Shown here: positions 53,721 through 62,025 of the stretch, piece by piece
Numbering within the stretch: the stretch's first letter is position 1
How the letters are laid out: every line of letters starts with the position of its first letter
Assembly: GCF_000952855.1 (NCBI RefSeq)
Contig: NZ_JSVU01000004.1
Location: 248,001-312,000, forward strand
From: Aequorivita vladivostokensis
GTDB lineage: Bacteria > Bacteroidota > Bacteroidia > Flavobacteriales > Flavobacteriaceae
Direction of reading: 5' to 3'
DNA length: 64,000 nucleotides
Notes under the pieces: model-generated
Seen by the model: the letters and a program-made list of their open reading frames with translations, nothing else
Database searches by the model: none
Told to the model about the DNA's origin: nothing
Position numbers and translations under genes: made by a program

Positions 53721-54137
53721 ATGAGCAACTACGGCGCAATTCCCAATTTAATTTATAGCGATGCCAATGCCGCGGTTTCATTTTTGAAAAAGGCGTTCGG
53801 ATTTAAGGAGCACGGTGTTTATAAAGACGACAACGGCAACATATTTCACGCACATCTAATATTGGGCAAGGCTTTGGTAATGGTAAATACATTCAATCCC
53901 GACACCGCATTTGGTAAAATGCTGAACCTCCCCAAAAACCTTAACGGTTACAATACCCAAACACCTTATTTTATAATTGAGCATGTTGATGAACATTACA
54001 AGAATTCAAAAGCAAATGGCGCTGAAATAGTAATGGAAATTAAAGACGAAGACTACGGTGGCCGTGGCTACAGCTGCAAAGATCCCGAAGGAAATATTTG
54101 GAGCTTTGGAAGCTATAATCCATTTTCAGAAAAGTAA
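53721..54137 (+). CDS. VOC family protein (PhnB/glyoxalase-like)
   Basis: A 138-residue VOC-fold protein. AIPNLIYSDANAAVSFLKKA with FGFKE, then HAHLILGKALVMV and a final YSCKDPEGNIWSFGSYNP strand match the PhnB-like/bleomycin-resistance-like group. It is distinct from the VOC protein at 52944 (different start and metal-site residues). Substrate unknown. Confidence 0.85.
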   Translation: MSNYGAIPNLIYSDANAAVSFLKKAFGFKEHGVYKDDNGNIFHAHLILGKALVMVNTFNPDTAFGKMLNLPKNLNGYNTQTPYFIIEHVDEHYKNSKANGAEIVMEIKDEDYGGRGYSCKDPEGNIWSFGSYNPFSEK

Positions 54138-54156
54138 AATTTAAAAAAATAAAGCT

Positions 54157-54585
54157 ATGAGAATCATCCTTTCAACCCTTGCCGCAGTGTTGCTTTGCGT
54201 GAGTTGCAAAAATCCAAAAAATGAAGAAATCTCTTCGGAAAATGTGAAAGTTGCTACCGAGCAATTATGCTTCAGAAATGAATATCCCTTCCCCGACAGC
54301 ACCGAAAATATCGACGTTCTAAACCTTGACCTGCAAATAAAGGGCGATTTGGTAACGGGCAATTACAATTGGCTGCCTGCATTGAAAGACCAGCGCAACG
54401 GAACCTTGGTGGGGACAATTCAAAATAAAACCATCAACGCAACCTATCGCTATATGCAAGAAGGCATGGAAGCTACAGCCGAAATAACAATTATGCTTAA
54501 AGATGATAAGGCCATTGTAACGGGAGACAATCCCCAATCCGGATTGGATACGGAGGTCGCAAAAATTGATTGTAGCTCTAAATAA
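54157..54585 (+). CDS. Predicted small lipoprotein
   Basis: A 142-residue predicted lipoprotein (lipobox CVSC, Cys17). The mature part is beta-rich and has two further cysteines (QLCF and a C-terminal DCSSK). I do not recognise a characterised family; similar small lipoproteins with NYNWLPALKDQRNGTLVG are common in Flavobacteria. It is convergent with the DUF5995 gene, 47 bases apart. Confidence 0.7.
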   Translation: MRIILSTLAAVLLCVSCKNPKNEEISSENVKVATEQLCFRNEYPFPDSTENIDVLNLDLQIKGDLVTGNYNWLPALKDQRNGTLVGTIQNKTINATYRYMQEGMEATAEITIMLKDDKAIVTGDNPQSGLDTEVAKIDCSSK

Positions 54586-54632
54586 GGGCTTTATGGTTGG
54601 AGAGGCTATAAAGATTTCTTAATACTGAATTT

Positions 54633-55388
54633 TTAATTCTCTTGCTTAAGTACTGCTACAATTTGCGGCACATCTTTCTTTTCAAAGAAATAAATGGTTT
54701 TTACCAAATATCTCAAAATCCAGCTTTTTTGATGGATCAACTTGTCGGCAAGCGTTGCAATTATAGTATCACGCGTTTTTATTTCTTCCTTTTTACTATG
54801 TGAAAAATGATACTGGTTGGCGAAAAGCCATGCGCCGTCCCGTGCTACGTTTATACTGAAACTAACCAGCTTGTCCTCGCGGCCTTTTCCAAATCTATCC
54901 AGCAAACCGAACAAGGGCGATACCGAAATAATCTTGGCTTCCACATTTGCGATCATTGAACCGAGAATAGCATTTATTTTATGGAAATCGTTCTCAAAAT
55001 CCATCAACTCGCCATCATCGACCACGGTTTCTGCAACGGCAATTCCCAAATCCAGATTTATATGCGCATTGATGCCCAACAGCAGATGCTGCATAATCAA
55101 CAAATTTCCCTTTTTTGCAGCTTCAAAGGCTTTTTTCCAACTTTTAGTAAAAGGTTTTTTTTTGCCTAAACATTCGTAAGCCTCAATATATCTGTTCGCG
55201 AAGAGCACGTCCAGCTTTTCCATGCGCGGATTGTTTTCGAATTCATTGTTGAGAATTCCCTCTTTTATGCGAACGGTAACTTTTCTGTAAAGTATAGGGA
55301 AATATGCCATACAGGAGTTTTTGGCACATTCGGCGTCGATAATATTGTCCAACCGTGCTATAACCTCATCAATAGTTTTTGCAGCCAT
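54633..55388 (-). CDS. DUF5995-like protein
   Basis: A 251-residue soluble, mostly helical protein. The segment LLLGINAHINLDLGIAVAET (about 112-131) with NAHIN is a marker of DUF5995, a Bacteroidota-enriched family of unknown function. The final part is basic and hydrophobic, which may allow membrane contact. It lies 23 bases downstream of the acyltransferase gene on the same strand, so both may be in one operon. Confidence 0.75.
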   Translation of the reverse strand: MAAKTIDEVIARLDNIIDAECAKNSCMAYFPILYRKVTVRIKEGILNNEFENNPRMEKLDVLFANRYIEAYECLGKKKPFTKSWKKAFEAAKKGNLLIMQHLLLGINAHINLDLGIAVAETVVDDGELMDFENDFHKINAILGSMIANVEAKIISVSPLFGLLDRFGKGREDKLVSFSINVARDGAWLFANQYHFSHSKKEEIKTRDTIIATLADKLIHQKSWILRYLVKTIYFFEKKDVPQIVAVLKQEN

Positions 55389-55411
55389 ATTGAACAGTTT
55401 TTAAAATCGAA

Positions 55412-57262
55412 TTAATCGGGATTTACTTTTTCGTTTGAAGTTTCCGTATCGGCACCGTCACCATTTTTATCTGAATATTTCTTTTCAAGCTCTGCCTGAA
55501 ATTCCTCCATCACAGGCTTTACCGTACTTTCGGGCAAGTCTGCTATTCGGATGTACATCAACCCGTCAACAGCATTATTAAAAAGAGGATCTACGTTGAA
55601 GGCCACAACCTTTGCATTCTGTTTGATATATTTTTTGATAAGCACTGGCAACCGAAGGCTTCCCGGCTCCACTTCGTCAATTATTTTATCGAATTTATTG
55701 AGGTCAGCCTCGCTCTCGTCAAAGATAAAATCCTTGTCTGCATCTTTCAGTTTTACCTTGTATTCCTTTTTTGGGTTGATGTATTGCGCCACATAGGGGT
55801 CGTAATAGTTTGATTTCATAAACTCGATCATCAAACTTTTTGAGAATTCCGAAAACTTGTTGCTGATGCTCACACCGCCAATTAAATAACGGTGTTCGGG
55901 ATAGCGCAGGGTCGTGTGGACAATTCCTTTCCAAAGAAGAAAAAGCGGCATCGGGCGCTGTTGGTATTCCTTTATGATGAAAGCGCGGCCCATCTCGATG
56001 GATTTGCTCATCATTTCATACAGTTCGGGCTCAAAACGAAACAGATCCTGCAGATAAAAACCATTGATCCCAAAACGCGGAAAAATCTCCGAACCGAGCC
56101 CCATTCGGTAAGCTCCGGCCATTTTCTGGGCATCGTTGTCCCACAAAAACATATGGTGGTAGTAGCTGTCAAACTTATCGAGATCGGTGCTGTTATTAGT
56201 ACCCTCGCCAACTTCGCGGAAGGTGATTTCACGTAGCCTTCCTATTTCTTGAAGTATATAGGGAATGGTATTGGCACGCGCCAAAAAAACCTCATAATTT
56301 TTGCTGATAAGGAGACGTTTGTCGTCCTGCCGAAGCTTTTCTATTTCTGCTTCCATCGCTTTTAGCGGAATGGGTCCGGCAATTTTCTTCGGCGGTTTTG
56401 GAAATTTCAGCGTTTTCGGGATGTTGTCCAATAACTTTTTCTTTTGAAATGCATTGGAAAGCATATAGGTCTTCTTCCGAAGAAATTCGGTAAAAACAGG
56501 CAACGCCTCGTGTTCCTTTTGGTCTTCCACAGAAATAGCGTTGCCAATCCTAACTTTTATCAGGCGCTCTTTCTGCGTGAGCAGTTCCGAAGGCAATTTG
56601 GCAGTGCGCAAAGTGTCGCTCATTTTGGCCAAATGATAGAACAGCTTGCTGTTCTTAGCGTGAAAATAGATAGGCACCACGGGTACTTCGGCTTTTTTTA
56701 CCAACTTCATCGCGGCTTCTTCCCAAGGTTTGTCAACCAATAATTTTCCGTCTCTATATGTTGAAACCTCTCCTGCGGGGAAAATTCCCAAGGGATGGCC
56801 TTCCTGCAAATGTTTCAGCGCAGATTTAAAACCGATAATACTCGATTTTACATCCTTTCTGTCCTCAAAAGGATTTACGGGCATTACATAGGGTTTCAGC
56901 GGTTCAATACGATGCAAAAGGAAATTGGCGACAATTTTGAAATCGGGACGATGCTCCAGCAGTAATTTTAGTAGCAATATGCCGTCGATACCTCCCAGGG
57001 GATGGTTTGAAATAGTTATAAAAGCTCCTGTTTTTGGTATTCTTCGCAGGTCTTCCTCCGGAATTTCAAACTTGATTTCAAACTCCTCAATAAGTGCATT
57101 GATAAAATCGAGATCTTTTAAATGCTTTTTTTTGTCGTAAATTTTGTTGAGGGTGGTAATGTTTAAAACCTTCATCAATGACCAGCCCATAAAAGTGCCC
57201 AGAAAGCCAAATTTATCGACGTTTATTGCTTTTGCAACTTCCTTAGCATTGACTAATCCCAT
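55412..57262 (-). CDS. Bifunctional acyltransferase, OlsF-like (PlsC + OlsB-type GNAT)
   Basis: A 616-residue protein with two acyltransferase domains. The N-terminal half (about 85-290) has NHPLGGIDG, GIFPAGEVSTYRDGKL and VPVVPIYFHAKNS, the blocks of PlsC-type O-acyltransferases. The C-terminal half (about 315-600) is an OlsB-like N-acyltransferase with AGAYRMGLG near residue 395 and VSISNKFSEFSKSL. OlsF of F. johnsoniae and Serratia has this order and makes ornithine (or other amino acid) lipids; glycine lipids in Bacteroides use the two parts as separate proteins. A promoter box lies at 57289-57296. Which amino acid is used here is unknown. Confidence 0.78.
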   Translation of the reverse strand: MGLVNAKEVAKAINVDKFGFLGTFMGWSLMKVLNITTLNKIYDKKKHLKDLDFINALIEEFEIKFEIPEEDLRRIPKTGAFITISNHPLGGIDGILLLKLLLEHRPDFKIVANFLLHRIEPLKPYVMPVNPFEDRKDVKSSIIGFKSALKHLQEGHPLGIFPAGEVSTYRDGKLLVDKPWEEAAMKLVKKAEVPVVPIYFHAKNSKLFYHLAKMSDTLRTAKLPSELLTQKERLIKVRIGNAISVEDQKEHEALPVFTEFLRKKTYMLSNAFQKKKLLDNIPKTLKFPKPPKKIAGPIPLKAMEAEIEKLRQDDKRLLISKNYEVFLARANTIPYILQEIGRLREITFREVGEGTNNSTDLDKFDSYYHHMFLWDNDAQKMAGAYRMGLGSEIFPRFGINGFYLQDLFRFEPELYEMMSKSIEMGRAFIIKEYQQRPMPLFLLWKGIVHTTLRYPEHRYLIGGVSISNKFSEFSKSLMIEFMKSNYYDPYVAQYINPKKEYKVKLKDADKDFIFDESEADLNKFDKIIDEVEPGSLRLPVLIKKYIKQNAKVVAFNVDPLFNNAVDGLMYIRIADLPESTVKPVMEEFQAELEKKYSDKNGDGADTETSNEKVNPD

Positions 57263-57288
57263 GAAATATTTTGGTTGTTTGTGTTCAA

Positions 57289-57296
57289 CAAATATA
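57289..57296 (-). promoter_or_regulatory. Minus-7 box of the OlsF-like gene
   Basis: On the minus strand TATATTTG matches TAnnTTTG, 27 bases upstream of the ATG at 57262, within the 50-base gap after the aspartate kinase gene. Confidence 0.5.
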
Positions 57297-57312
57297 ACGA
57301 ATGCAAACGATA

Positions 57313-58569
57313 CTATTCCTTAATAACCAACTGCACCGTCTCCTTGCTTTCCTGCTTCAAAAGCACATTTTTATTTTCCGCAAGTGCCTTTACTTCAGTG
57401 GGGTTAAAATGCCGGATGGTGTACAGCGCAACGTTTTCGTTCCATTTTACGCTAAATTTTTCGCGAAGCTTCGCCAACAATGCCTCCAAATTGTTGAATT
57501 TGTCGTTCACACACACCGAAAAACTGATGGCTGAGTTTTGGATCATTTCAACCTTCATTTTATACTTATGAAGCCATTTGAAAACGTCGCCAATATTGTC
57601 TTCCATCATAAATGAAAAGTCCAATGACGACAGTGAAATGAGCACCAAACCCTTTTTCAAAATAAAACACGAAGTCTGCGGATCGAGCGTAACGCCCTTG
57701 CCCACGCAGGTTCCGGGAGCGGTTGGGTTTAAAAATGATTTCACAAAAAGTGGAATTTCCTTTCGCTGCAATGGCTGGAGCGTTTTCGGGTGAATTACCG
57801 AGGCGCCGTAAAATGCAAGCTCAATCGCCTCGCGGTAGCTTATGTGGTTCAACAATTGGGTTTGGGTAAAATAGCGCGGATCGGCATTCAATACGCCGGG
57901 AACGTCTTTCCAAATAGTTACATTTTCAGCATTCAAACAATAAGCAAAAATTGCCGCGGTGTAATCACTGCCCTCACGACCGAGCGTGGTGGTAAAATTA
58001 TTGCTGTTCTCGGCCCCCAAAAAACCTTGGGTAACGGTTATTCCTTTGGGGCTGACTTTTTCTGAAATTTTCTTTTGCGTCTTTTCCCAAGCCACGTTTG
58101 CATCGCGATAGTTGGCATCGGTCTTTATGCACTGTCGCACATCTAGCCAGGTATTGTTGATTCCGTTTTCGGAAAAATATGCTGAAACTATTTTTGAAGA
58201 AATAATTTCGCCGAAGGAAACAACTTGGTCATAAACAAAAGCATGGTTTTTGGATTTATTGGTTTCCAAAAAACGCTTCAGTTCTTTAAAAGTCTTGTCC
58301 AATTCTGCAAAGGCAGGATGCGAGGTAGCCGAAAATAGACCCGTGAGAATTTTATAGTGAAAATCATATACGGAATGCAAGGCGTTTTTTACGTCGCCCG
58401 TTTCAGAAAAGTATGCCTGGACCACCTCTTCCAAGGCATTGGTGGTTTTTCCCATCGCGGAAATAATTATTACCAGATCTTTTTCCCCCGTTTGCGCAAT
58501 AACGGAAACTACATTTTTAACGCTTTCGGCATCTTTTGTGGACGCTCCGCCAAATTTGAATATTTTCAT
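57313..58569 (-). CDS. Aspartate kinase
   Basis: A 418-residue enzyme that phosphorylates aspartate, the first step to lysine, threonine and methionine. The N-terminal KFGGASTKDAESV is the family signature (usually KFGGTSV), TLGREGSDYTAA (about 205) and WKDVPGVLNADPR (about 228) are the other core blocks, and ACT-type regulatory segments follow (about 300-418). ATG at 58569 gives the canonical MKIFKFGG; an ATG two codons earlier (58575) is also possible. No homoserine dehydrogenase is fused. Feedback specificity cannot be read. Confidence 0.92.
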   Translation of the reverse strand: MKIFKFGGASTKDAESVKNVVSVIAQTGEKDLVIIISAMGKTTNALEEVVQAYFSETGDVKNALHSVYDFHYKILTGLFSATSHPAFAELDKTFKELKRFLETNKSKNHAFVYDQVVSFGEIISSKIVSAYFSENGINNTWLDVRQCIKTDANYRDANVAWEKTQKKISEKVSPKGITVTQGFLGAENSNNFTTTLGREGSDYTAAIFAYCLNAENVTIWKDVPGVLNADPRYFTQTQLLNHISYREAIELAFYGASVIHPKTLQPLQRKEIPLFVKSFLNPTAPGTCVGKGVTLDPQTSCFILKKGLVLISLSSLDFSFMMEDNIGDVFKWLHKYKMKVEMIQNSAISFSVCVNDKFNNLEALLAKLREKFSVKWNENVALYTIRHFNPTEVKALAENKNVLLKQESKETVQLVIKE

Positions 58570-58593
58570 GGGCATTTCATAGATAAAAAGCTT

Positions 58594-58643
58594 ACCACGA
58601 ATACACGAATGTTATTATAAAAATTTATTCGTGTATTCGTGGT
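58594..58643. repeat. Palindromic repeat, CGAATACACGAAT family (copy 3)
   Basis: A perfect 17-bp inverted repeat ACCACGAATACACGAAT (58594-58610 with 58627-58643) around a 16-base AT-rich loop, between the GNAT and aspartate kinase genes. Same family as 51939-51987. Confidence 0.88.
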
Positions 58644-58648
58644 CAAAT

Positions 58649-59131
58649 TTATTTTACACTTGATTTTTCAATATAATTTTTTAGTCCCTTTTCGTCCATA
58701 TGCACTACGCGCCAAGTCTTTAAAATATCGGCACCGCTGCGCTCATAAAAACGGATGGCCCCGGTATTCCAGTCCAAAACGTCCCACGCCACGCGCTTTA
58801 GACCGCGGTCATAGGCAAACTGCATGACCTCTTTGTAAAGTGCTTCGCCAATGCCTTTGCCCCGTTCGGATTCCTGTACGATTAAATCTTCCAAATGGAG
58901 GGTGCGCCCTTTCCAGGTTGAAAAACGAAAATATATCAAAGCTGCGCCAACAATTCCATTTTCCGATTCTGCAACAAAGCACGTAAACAGTGGATTTTCG
59001 CCAAAACCTTCGCGCTCCAAATCTGCCACTGAAATTTCAACCGCATCGGGTTCTTTTTCAAAAACGGCAAGCTCTTTTATGAGTTCCAAAACTTGCGGCA
59101 TATCTTCTTTAACGGCTTCTCTAATTTTCAT
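58649..59131 (-). CDS. GNAT family N-acetyltransferase
   Basis: A 160-residue single-domain acetyltransferase. [21 protein letters not shown] (about 82-101; acetyl-CoA loop RGKGIG) and [16 protein letters not shown] (about 125-140) are the core motifs, close to the spermidine/diamine and amino-acid acetyltransferase groups. I chose ATG at 59131 ([12 protein letters not shown]). The same frame stays open upstream through the hexanucleotide repeat, so an N-terminal Glu-Val run would be encoded if translation began earlier. The substrate is unknown. Confidence 0.88.
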   Translation of the reverse strand: MKIREAVKEDMPQVLELIKELAVFEKEPDAVEISVADLEREGFGENPLFTCFVAESENGIVGAALIYFRFSTWKGRTLHLEDLIVQESERGKGIGEALYKEVMQFAYDRGLKRVAWDVLDWNTGAIRFYERSGADILKTWRVVHMDEKGLKNYIEKSSVK

Positions 59132-59137
59132 AATCCT

Positions 59138-59209
59138 TTCAACTTCAACTTCAACTTCAACTTCAACTTCAACTTCACCTTCGATTTTGATTTCGATTTC
59201 GATTTCAGT
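59138..59209. repeat. Hexanucleotide microsatellite (TTCAAC)6 plus degenerate units
   Basis: Six perfect TTCAAC units (59138-59173), then TTCACC, TTCGAT, TTTGAT, TTCGAT, TTCGAT, TTCAGT: twelve hexamers in all. It lies 6 bases upstream of the GNAT start codon, in its predicted leader, between divergent genes. Unit changes would keep frame but shift spacing. Confidence 0.95.
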
Positions 59210-59222
59210 TTGGTTTTCCCTG

Positions 59223-59264
59223 CGCAAATATCGGTTCAATTTCTTAAAAATCCCGATATTTGCG
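59223..59264. promoter_or_regulatory. Palindrome carrying divergent minus-7-like boxes
   Basis: CGCAAATATCGG (59223-59234) and CCGATATTTGCG (59253-59264) form a perfect 12-bp inverted repeat with an 18-base centre. Each arm, read outward, contains GATATTTG, one base from the TAnnTTTG minus-7 box, so it could drive fbp rightwards (ATG 26 bases on) and the GNAT gene leftwards. It may also be an operator for a dimeric regulator. Confidence 0.6.
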
Positions 59265-59290
59265 TGAAATTCAGGAACCCCTACAATCCC

Positions 59291-60295
59291 ATGGCAAAAA
59301 TAAATCAATCCCTCGGCGAGTTTATAATTGAAAATCAAAGCGAGTTCAAATACTCTTCAGGCGAACTTTCGCGATTAATCAATTCCATCCGTCTGGCGGC
59401 AAAAGTGGTAAACCACAAAGTGAACAAAGCCGGATTGGTTGATATTTTGGGAACCGCGGGAAACAGCAATATACAGGGCGAGGATCAACAAAAGTTGGAT
59501 GTTTTTGCAAATGAAGTTTTTATAAATACGCTCACTAATCGTGAAATTGTCTGCGGAATTGCCAGCGAGGAAGAGGACGATTTTATCACCATAAAAGGCC
59601 GAAACGAAAAGAACGACAATAAATATGTGGTGTTGATGGATCCGTTGGATGGTTCTTCAAACATAGACGTGAATGTTTCCGTAGGAACTATTTTTTCTAT
59701 TTTCAGAAGAATTACACCTTCGGGAACTCCCGTAACCATTGAGGATTTTCTTCAACCCGGCATAAATCAAGTAGCTGCTGGGTATATAGTTTATGGCACT
59801 TCAACAATGATTGTTTACACCACTGGCCACGGCGTAAATGGTTTTACTTTGAATCCTGCTATTGGCACCTACTATCTTTCGCACCCTAATATGAAATTTC
59901 CAGAAAATGGAAAAATTTATTCGGTAAACGAAGGCAATTACGTACACTTTCCGCAGGGCGTGAAAGATTACATTAAATACTGCCAGAAAGAGGAGGATGA
60001 CCGTCCGTACACCTCGCGATATATAGGTTCGTTGGTTTCCGATTTCCATCGAAATATGATAAAGGGAGGAATCTATATTTATCCTAACACTTCAAAAGAC
60101 CCGAACGGAAAACTTAGGCTGCTGTATGAGTGCAACCCGATGGCCATGATTGCAGAACAGGCCGGTGGAAAGGCCAGTAATGGTTATGAGAGAATACTCG
60201 AAATTAAACCCACCACCTTGCACCAGCGAGTTCCGTTTTTCTGCGGAAGTACCAAAATGGTGGAAAAGGCGGAGGAATTTATGAAAGCCAATTAA
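59291..60295 (+). CDS. fbp: Class 1 fructose-1,6-bisphosphatase
   Basis: A 334-residue gluconeogenic enzyme that hydrolyses fructose-1,6-bisphosphate. [20 protein letters not shown] (about 116-135) is the metal/substrate signature, with [18 protein letters not shown] before it and [20 protein letters not shown] (about 275) near the end. ATG at 59291 gives the normal N-terminus; an upstream ATG in frame would translate the microsatellite as Phe-Asn repeats and was rejected. Confidence 0.96.
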   Translation: MAKINQSLGEFIIENQSEFKYSSGELSRLINSIRLAAKVVNHKVNKAGLVDILGTAGNSNIQGEDQQKLDVFANEVFINTLTNREIVCGIASEEEDDFITIKGRNEKNDNKYVVLMDPLDGSSNIDVNVSVGTIFSIFRRITPSGTPVTIEDFLQPGINQVAAGYIVYGTSTMIVYTTGHGVNGFTLNPAIGTYYLSHPNMKFPENGKIYSVNEGNYVHFPQGVKDYIKYCQKEEDDRPYTSRYIGSLVSDFHRNMIKGGIYIYPNTSKDPNGKLRLLYECNPMAMIAEQAGGKASNGYERILEIKPTTLHQRVPFFCGSTKMVEKAEEFMKAN

Positions 60296-60329
60296 CTTCA
60301 GAGGAGAATTTCCAAAATTGTAAATAATA

Positions 60330-60357
60330 AAAAAGCTCCATTTGTGGAGCTTTTTTT
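60330..60357 (+). terminator. Intrinsic terminator after fbp
   Basis: AAAAAGCTCCA-TTTG-TGGAGCTTTTTTT, a perfect 11-bp stem with T-run; it also works for the convergent TerB-like gene. Confidence 0.92.
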
Positions 60358-60395
60358 GTGTTTGAGAAATAGTTCCCTTTCGGGAGATAGGACTC

Positions 60396-60821
60396 TTATT
60401 TTCTATTCAGTAGATATCGATAATCTTCAAAGCTTAATCCGCCACTATAGATTGCAATCGATCTTTTTATTAAATCCTGTGCAATCTCTGCGGTATAGCC
60501 AAGCCCGATGGCGTATTTCTCAATCAAGAAACGCTCGTGGTCATCAATCTCGTGATCGGCAAAAATAATTTGAAACAAATCGTGTATACGTTCCAATCGT
60601 CTTTCGGAAGAGTTTGGCGGATTTATCGGATATTTCCCTGGATTCTTTAAAACGGCAGTATATTCATCTTCATCAATATCCAATTTGCGCGCAAAACGCT
60701 TCAACATTTTTTCCTCTTCTGGGTTCAATTCCCCATCTATGGACGCCATATTTGCTATAGAAGCAAAGTGCCCCAAATTTCGGGTATGTTCCCCGCTTTC
60801 GAATAAATCTGTAAATGACAT
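60396..60821 (-). CDS. TerB-like (tellurite resistance-type) protein
   Basis: A 141-residue all-helical acidic protein. SIANMASIDGELNPEEEKML (about 21-40) with IDGELNPEE and the second half FADHEIDDHERFLIEK match the DjlA/TerB fold, in which acidic residues bind metal. Function in Bacteroidota is not known, and there are no other ter genes here. A minus-7 box TATATTTG lies at 60849-60842. Confidence 0.82.
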   Translation of the reverse strand: MSFTDLFESGEHTRNLGHFASIANMASIDGELNPEEEKMLKRFARKLDIDEDEYTAVLKNPGKYPINPPNSSERRLERIHDLFQIIFADHEIDDHERFLIEKYAIGLGYTAEIAQDLIKRSIAIYSGGLSFEDYRYLLNRK

Positions 60822-60841
60822 AATTTGGTTTGTTTAAGCTA

Positions 60842-60849
60842 CAAATATA
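60842..60849 (-). promoter_or_regulatory. Minus-7 box of the TerB-like gene
   Basis: Minus strand TATATTTG, an exact TAnnTTTG, 20 bases upstream of the ATG at 60821. Confidence 0.5.
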
Positions 60850-60999
60850 AAACTTGTTAACGACAATTGCGAGCAATGGGAAGCAATCTGCCCAAGTTTT
60901 TTCAATAATTTTTAAAGGCCATTCACCCTAAACTTTTCTTAATTGGAAAGAAAAATCAACCCAAAACCTTATTTTTAAACTGCTATTGAAAAGAAATAA

Positions 61000-62022
61000 A
61001 TGAAGCAACCACTACTGGTCTTTAACGAGAAGGGCATTTACTGCCAAAAAGCCGATGTTTATATCGATGCTTGGCGGCCCGTAGATAAGTGCATCGTTAC
61101 CCACGGCCACGCCGATCACAGCCGGTGGGGGCATAAACAATACATTACGCACACCCATAATGTTCCTATAATCAAACACCGTTTGGGTGAAATTTCCGTA
61201 ACAGGAAAGGCTTGGAACGAAACCTTTACAATAAATGGCGTGAAATTTTCCCTGCATCCTGCCGGCCATATTATGGCTTCATCACAGGTTCGAGTGGAAT
61301 ATAAAGGCGAAGTCTGGGTTTTCACAGGTGATTTCAAAACCGAAGATGATGGCTTAGCTGAGGTTTACGAACCCGTAAAATGCCACACGTTTATTACGGA
61401 ATGTACTTTCGGTTTGCCCGCCTTTAAATGGGAGCCGCAAGCGGAAGTTTTTAAGGATATAAACGAATGGTGGGCAACCAACAAGAGTGAAGGCAGAACC
61501 TCAATTCTTTTCGGTTACAGCTTGGGGAAAGCACAGCGTTTGCTGAAACATTTGGACACTTCCATCGGAAAAATATACACCCACGGCGCCGTTGAAAATA
61601 TGACGGAAGTAGTTAGGGAAAATTATAAACTACCCAAAACTACTTTAATAACGCGCGATACTTCCAAGGAAGAAATAAAGGGAAATATAATCGTCGCCCC
61701 ACCGAGCGCCCACGGCAGTACGTGGATTAGACGTTTTGTGCCGTACGTAACCGCTTCCGCCAGCGGCTGGATGACCTTTCGCGGCGCGCGAAGAAGACGC
61801 GCAATTGACCGCGGCTTCGTTTTGAGCGACCACGCCGATTGGGAAGGTTTGCTTTCTGCAATCGACGCTACGGGTTGCGAAAAAGTAATCGCAACGCACG
61901 GTTATACTGATATTTTTGCGCGTTATTTAAGGGAAGAATTGGGCTACGACGCCCGAACCGAAAAAACCCAATACGAAGAGGAAAGTGCCGAAATTGATAA
62001 GAAAATTGAAAATGAGGATTAA
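61000..62022 (+). CDS. Ligase-associated DNA exonuclease (metallo-beta-lactamase family)
   Basis: A 340-residue MBL/beta-CASP-type nuclease, similar to the family called ligase-associated DNA exonuclease. The metal site THGHADHSRWG is at about residues 34-44, the second His in HPAGHIMASS (about 86), Asp in FTGDFKTEDDG (about 109-119), and the last motif SDHADWEG at about 272. It is followed 3 bases later by a DNA ligase gene and then a helicase gene. It probably processes DNA ends for the ligase. Confidence 0.9.
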   Translation: MKQPLLVFNEKGIYCQKADVYIDAWRPVDKCIVTHGHADHSRWGHKQYITHTHNVPIIKHRLGEISVTGKAWNETFTINGVKFSLHPAGHIMASSQVRVEYKGEVWVFTGDFKTEDDGLAEVYEPVKCHTFITECTFGLPAFKWEPQAEVFKDINEWWATNKSEGRTSILFGYSLGKAQRLLKHLDTSIGKIYTHGAVENMTEVVRENYKLPKTTLITRDTSKEEIKGNIIVAPPSAHGSTWIRRFVPYVTASASGWMTFRGARRRRAIDRGFVLSDHADWEGLLSAIDATGCEKVIATHGYTDIFARYLREELGYDARTEKTQYEEESAEIDKKIENED

Positions 62023-62025
62023 GCT

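Noticed and set aside
59093-59290. N-terminal extension of fbp with Phe-Asn and Phe-Asp repeats
   Set aside because: It is the microsatellite read in frame. The normal FBPase N-terminus begins at 59291 and the likely promoter lies downstream of most of this extension.
59132-59338. Upstream extension of the GNAT protein with Glu-Val repeats as the annotated start
   Set aside because: The domain is complete from 59131. The extension crosses the putative promoter palindrome, so only a small part could be transcribed with the gene. Kept as a note, not as the CDS.
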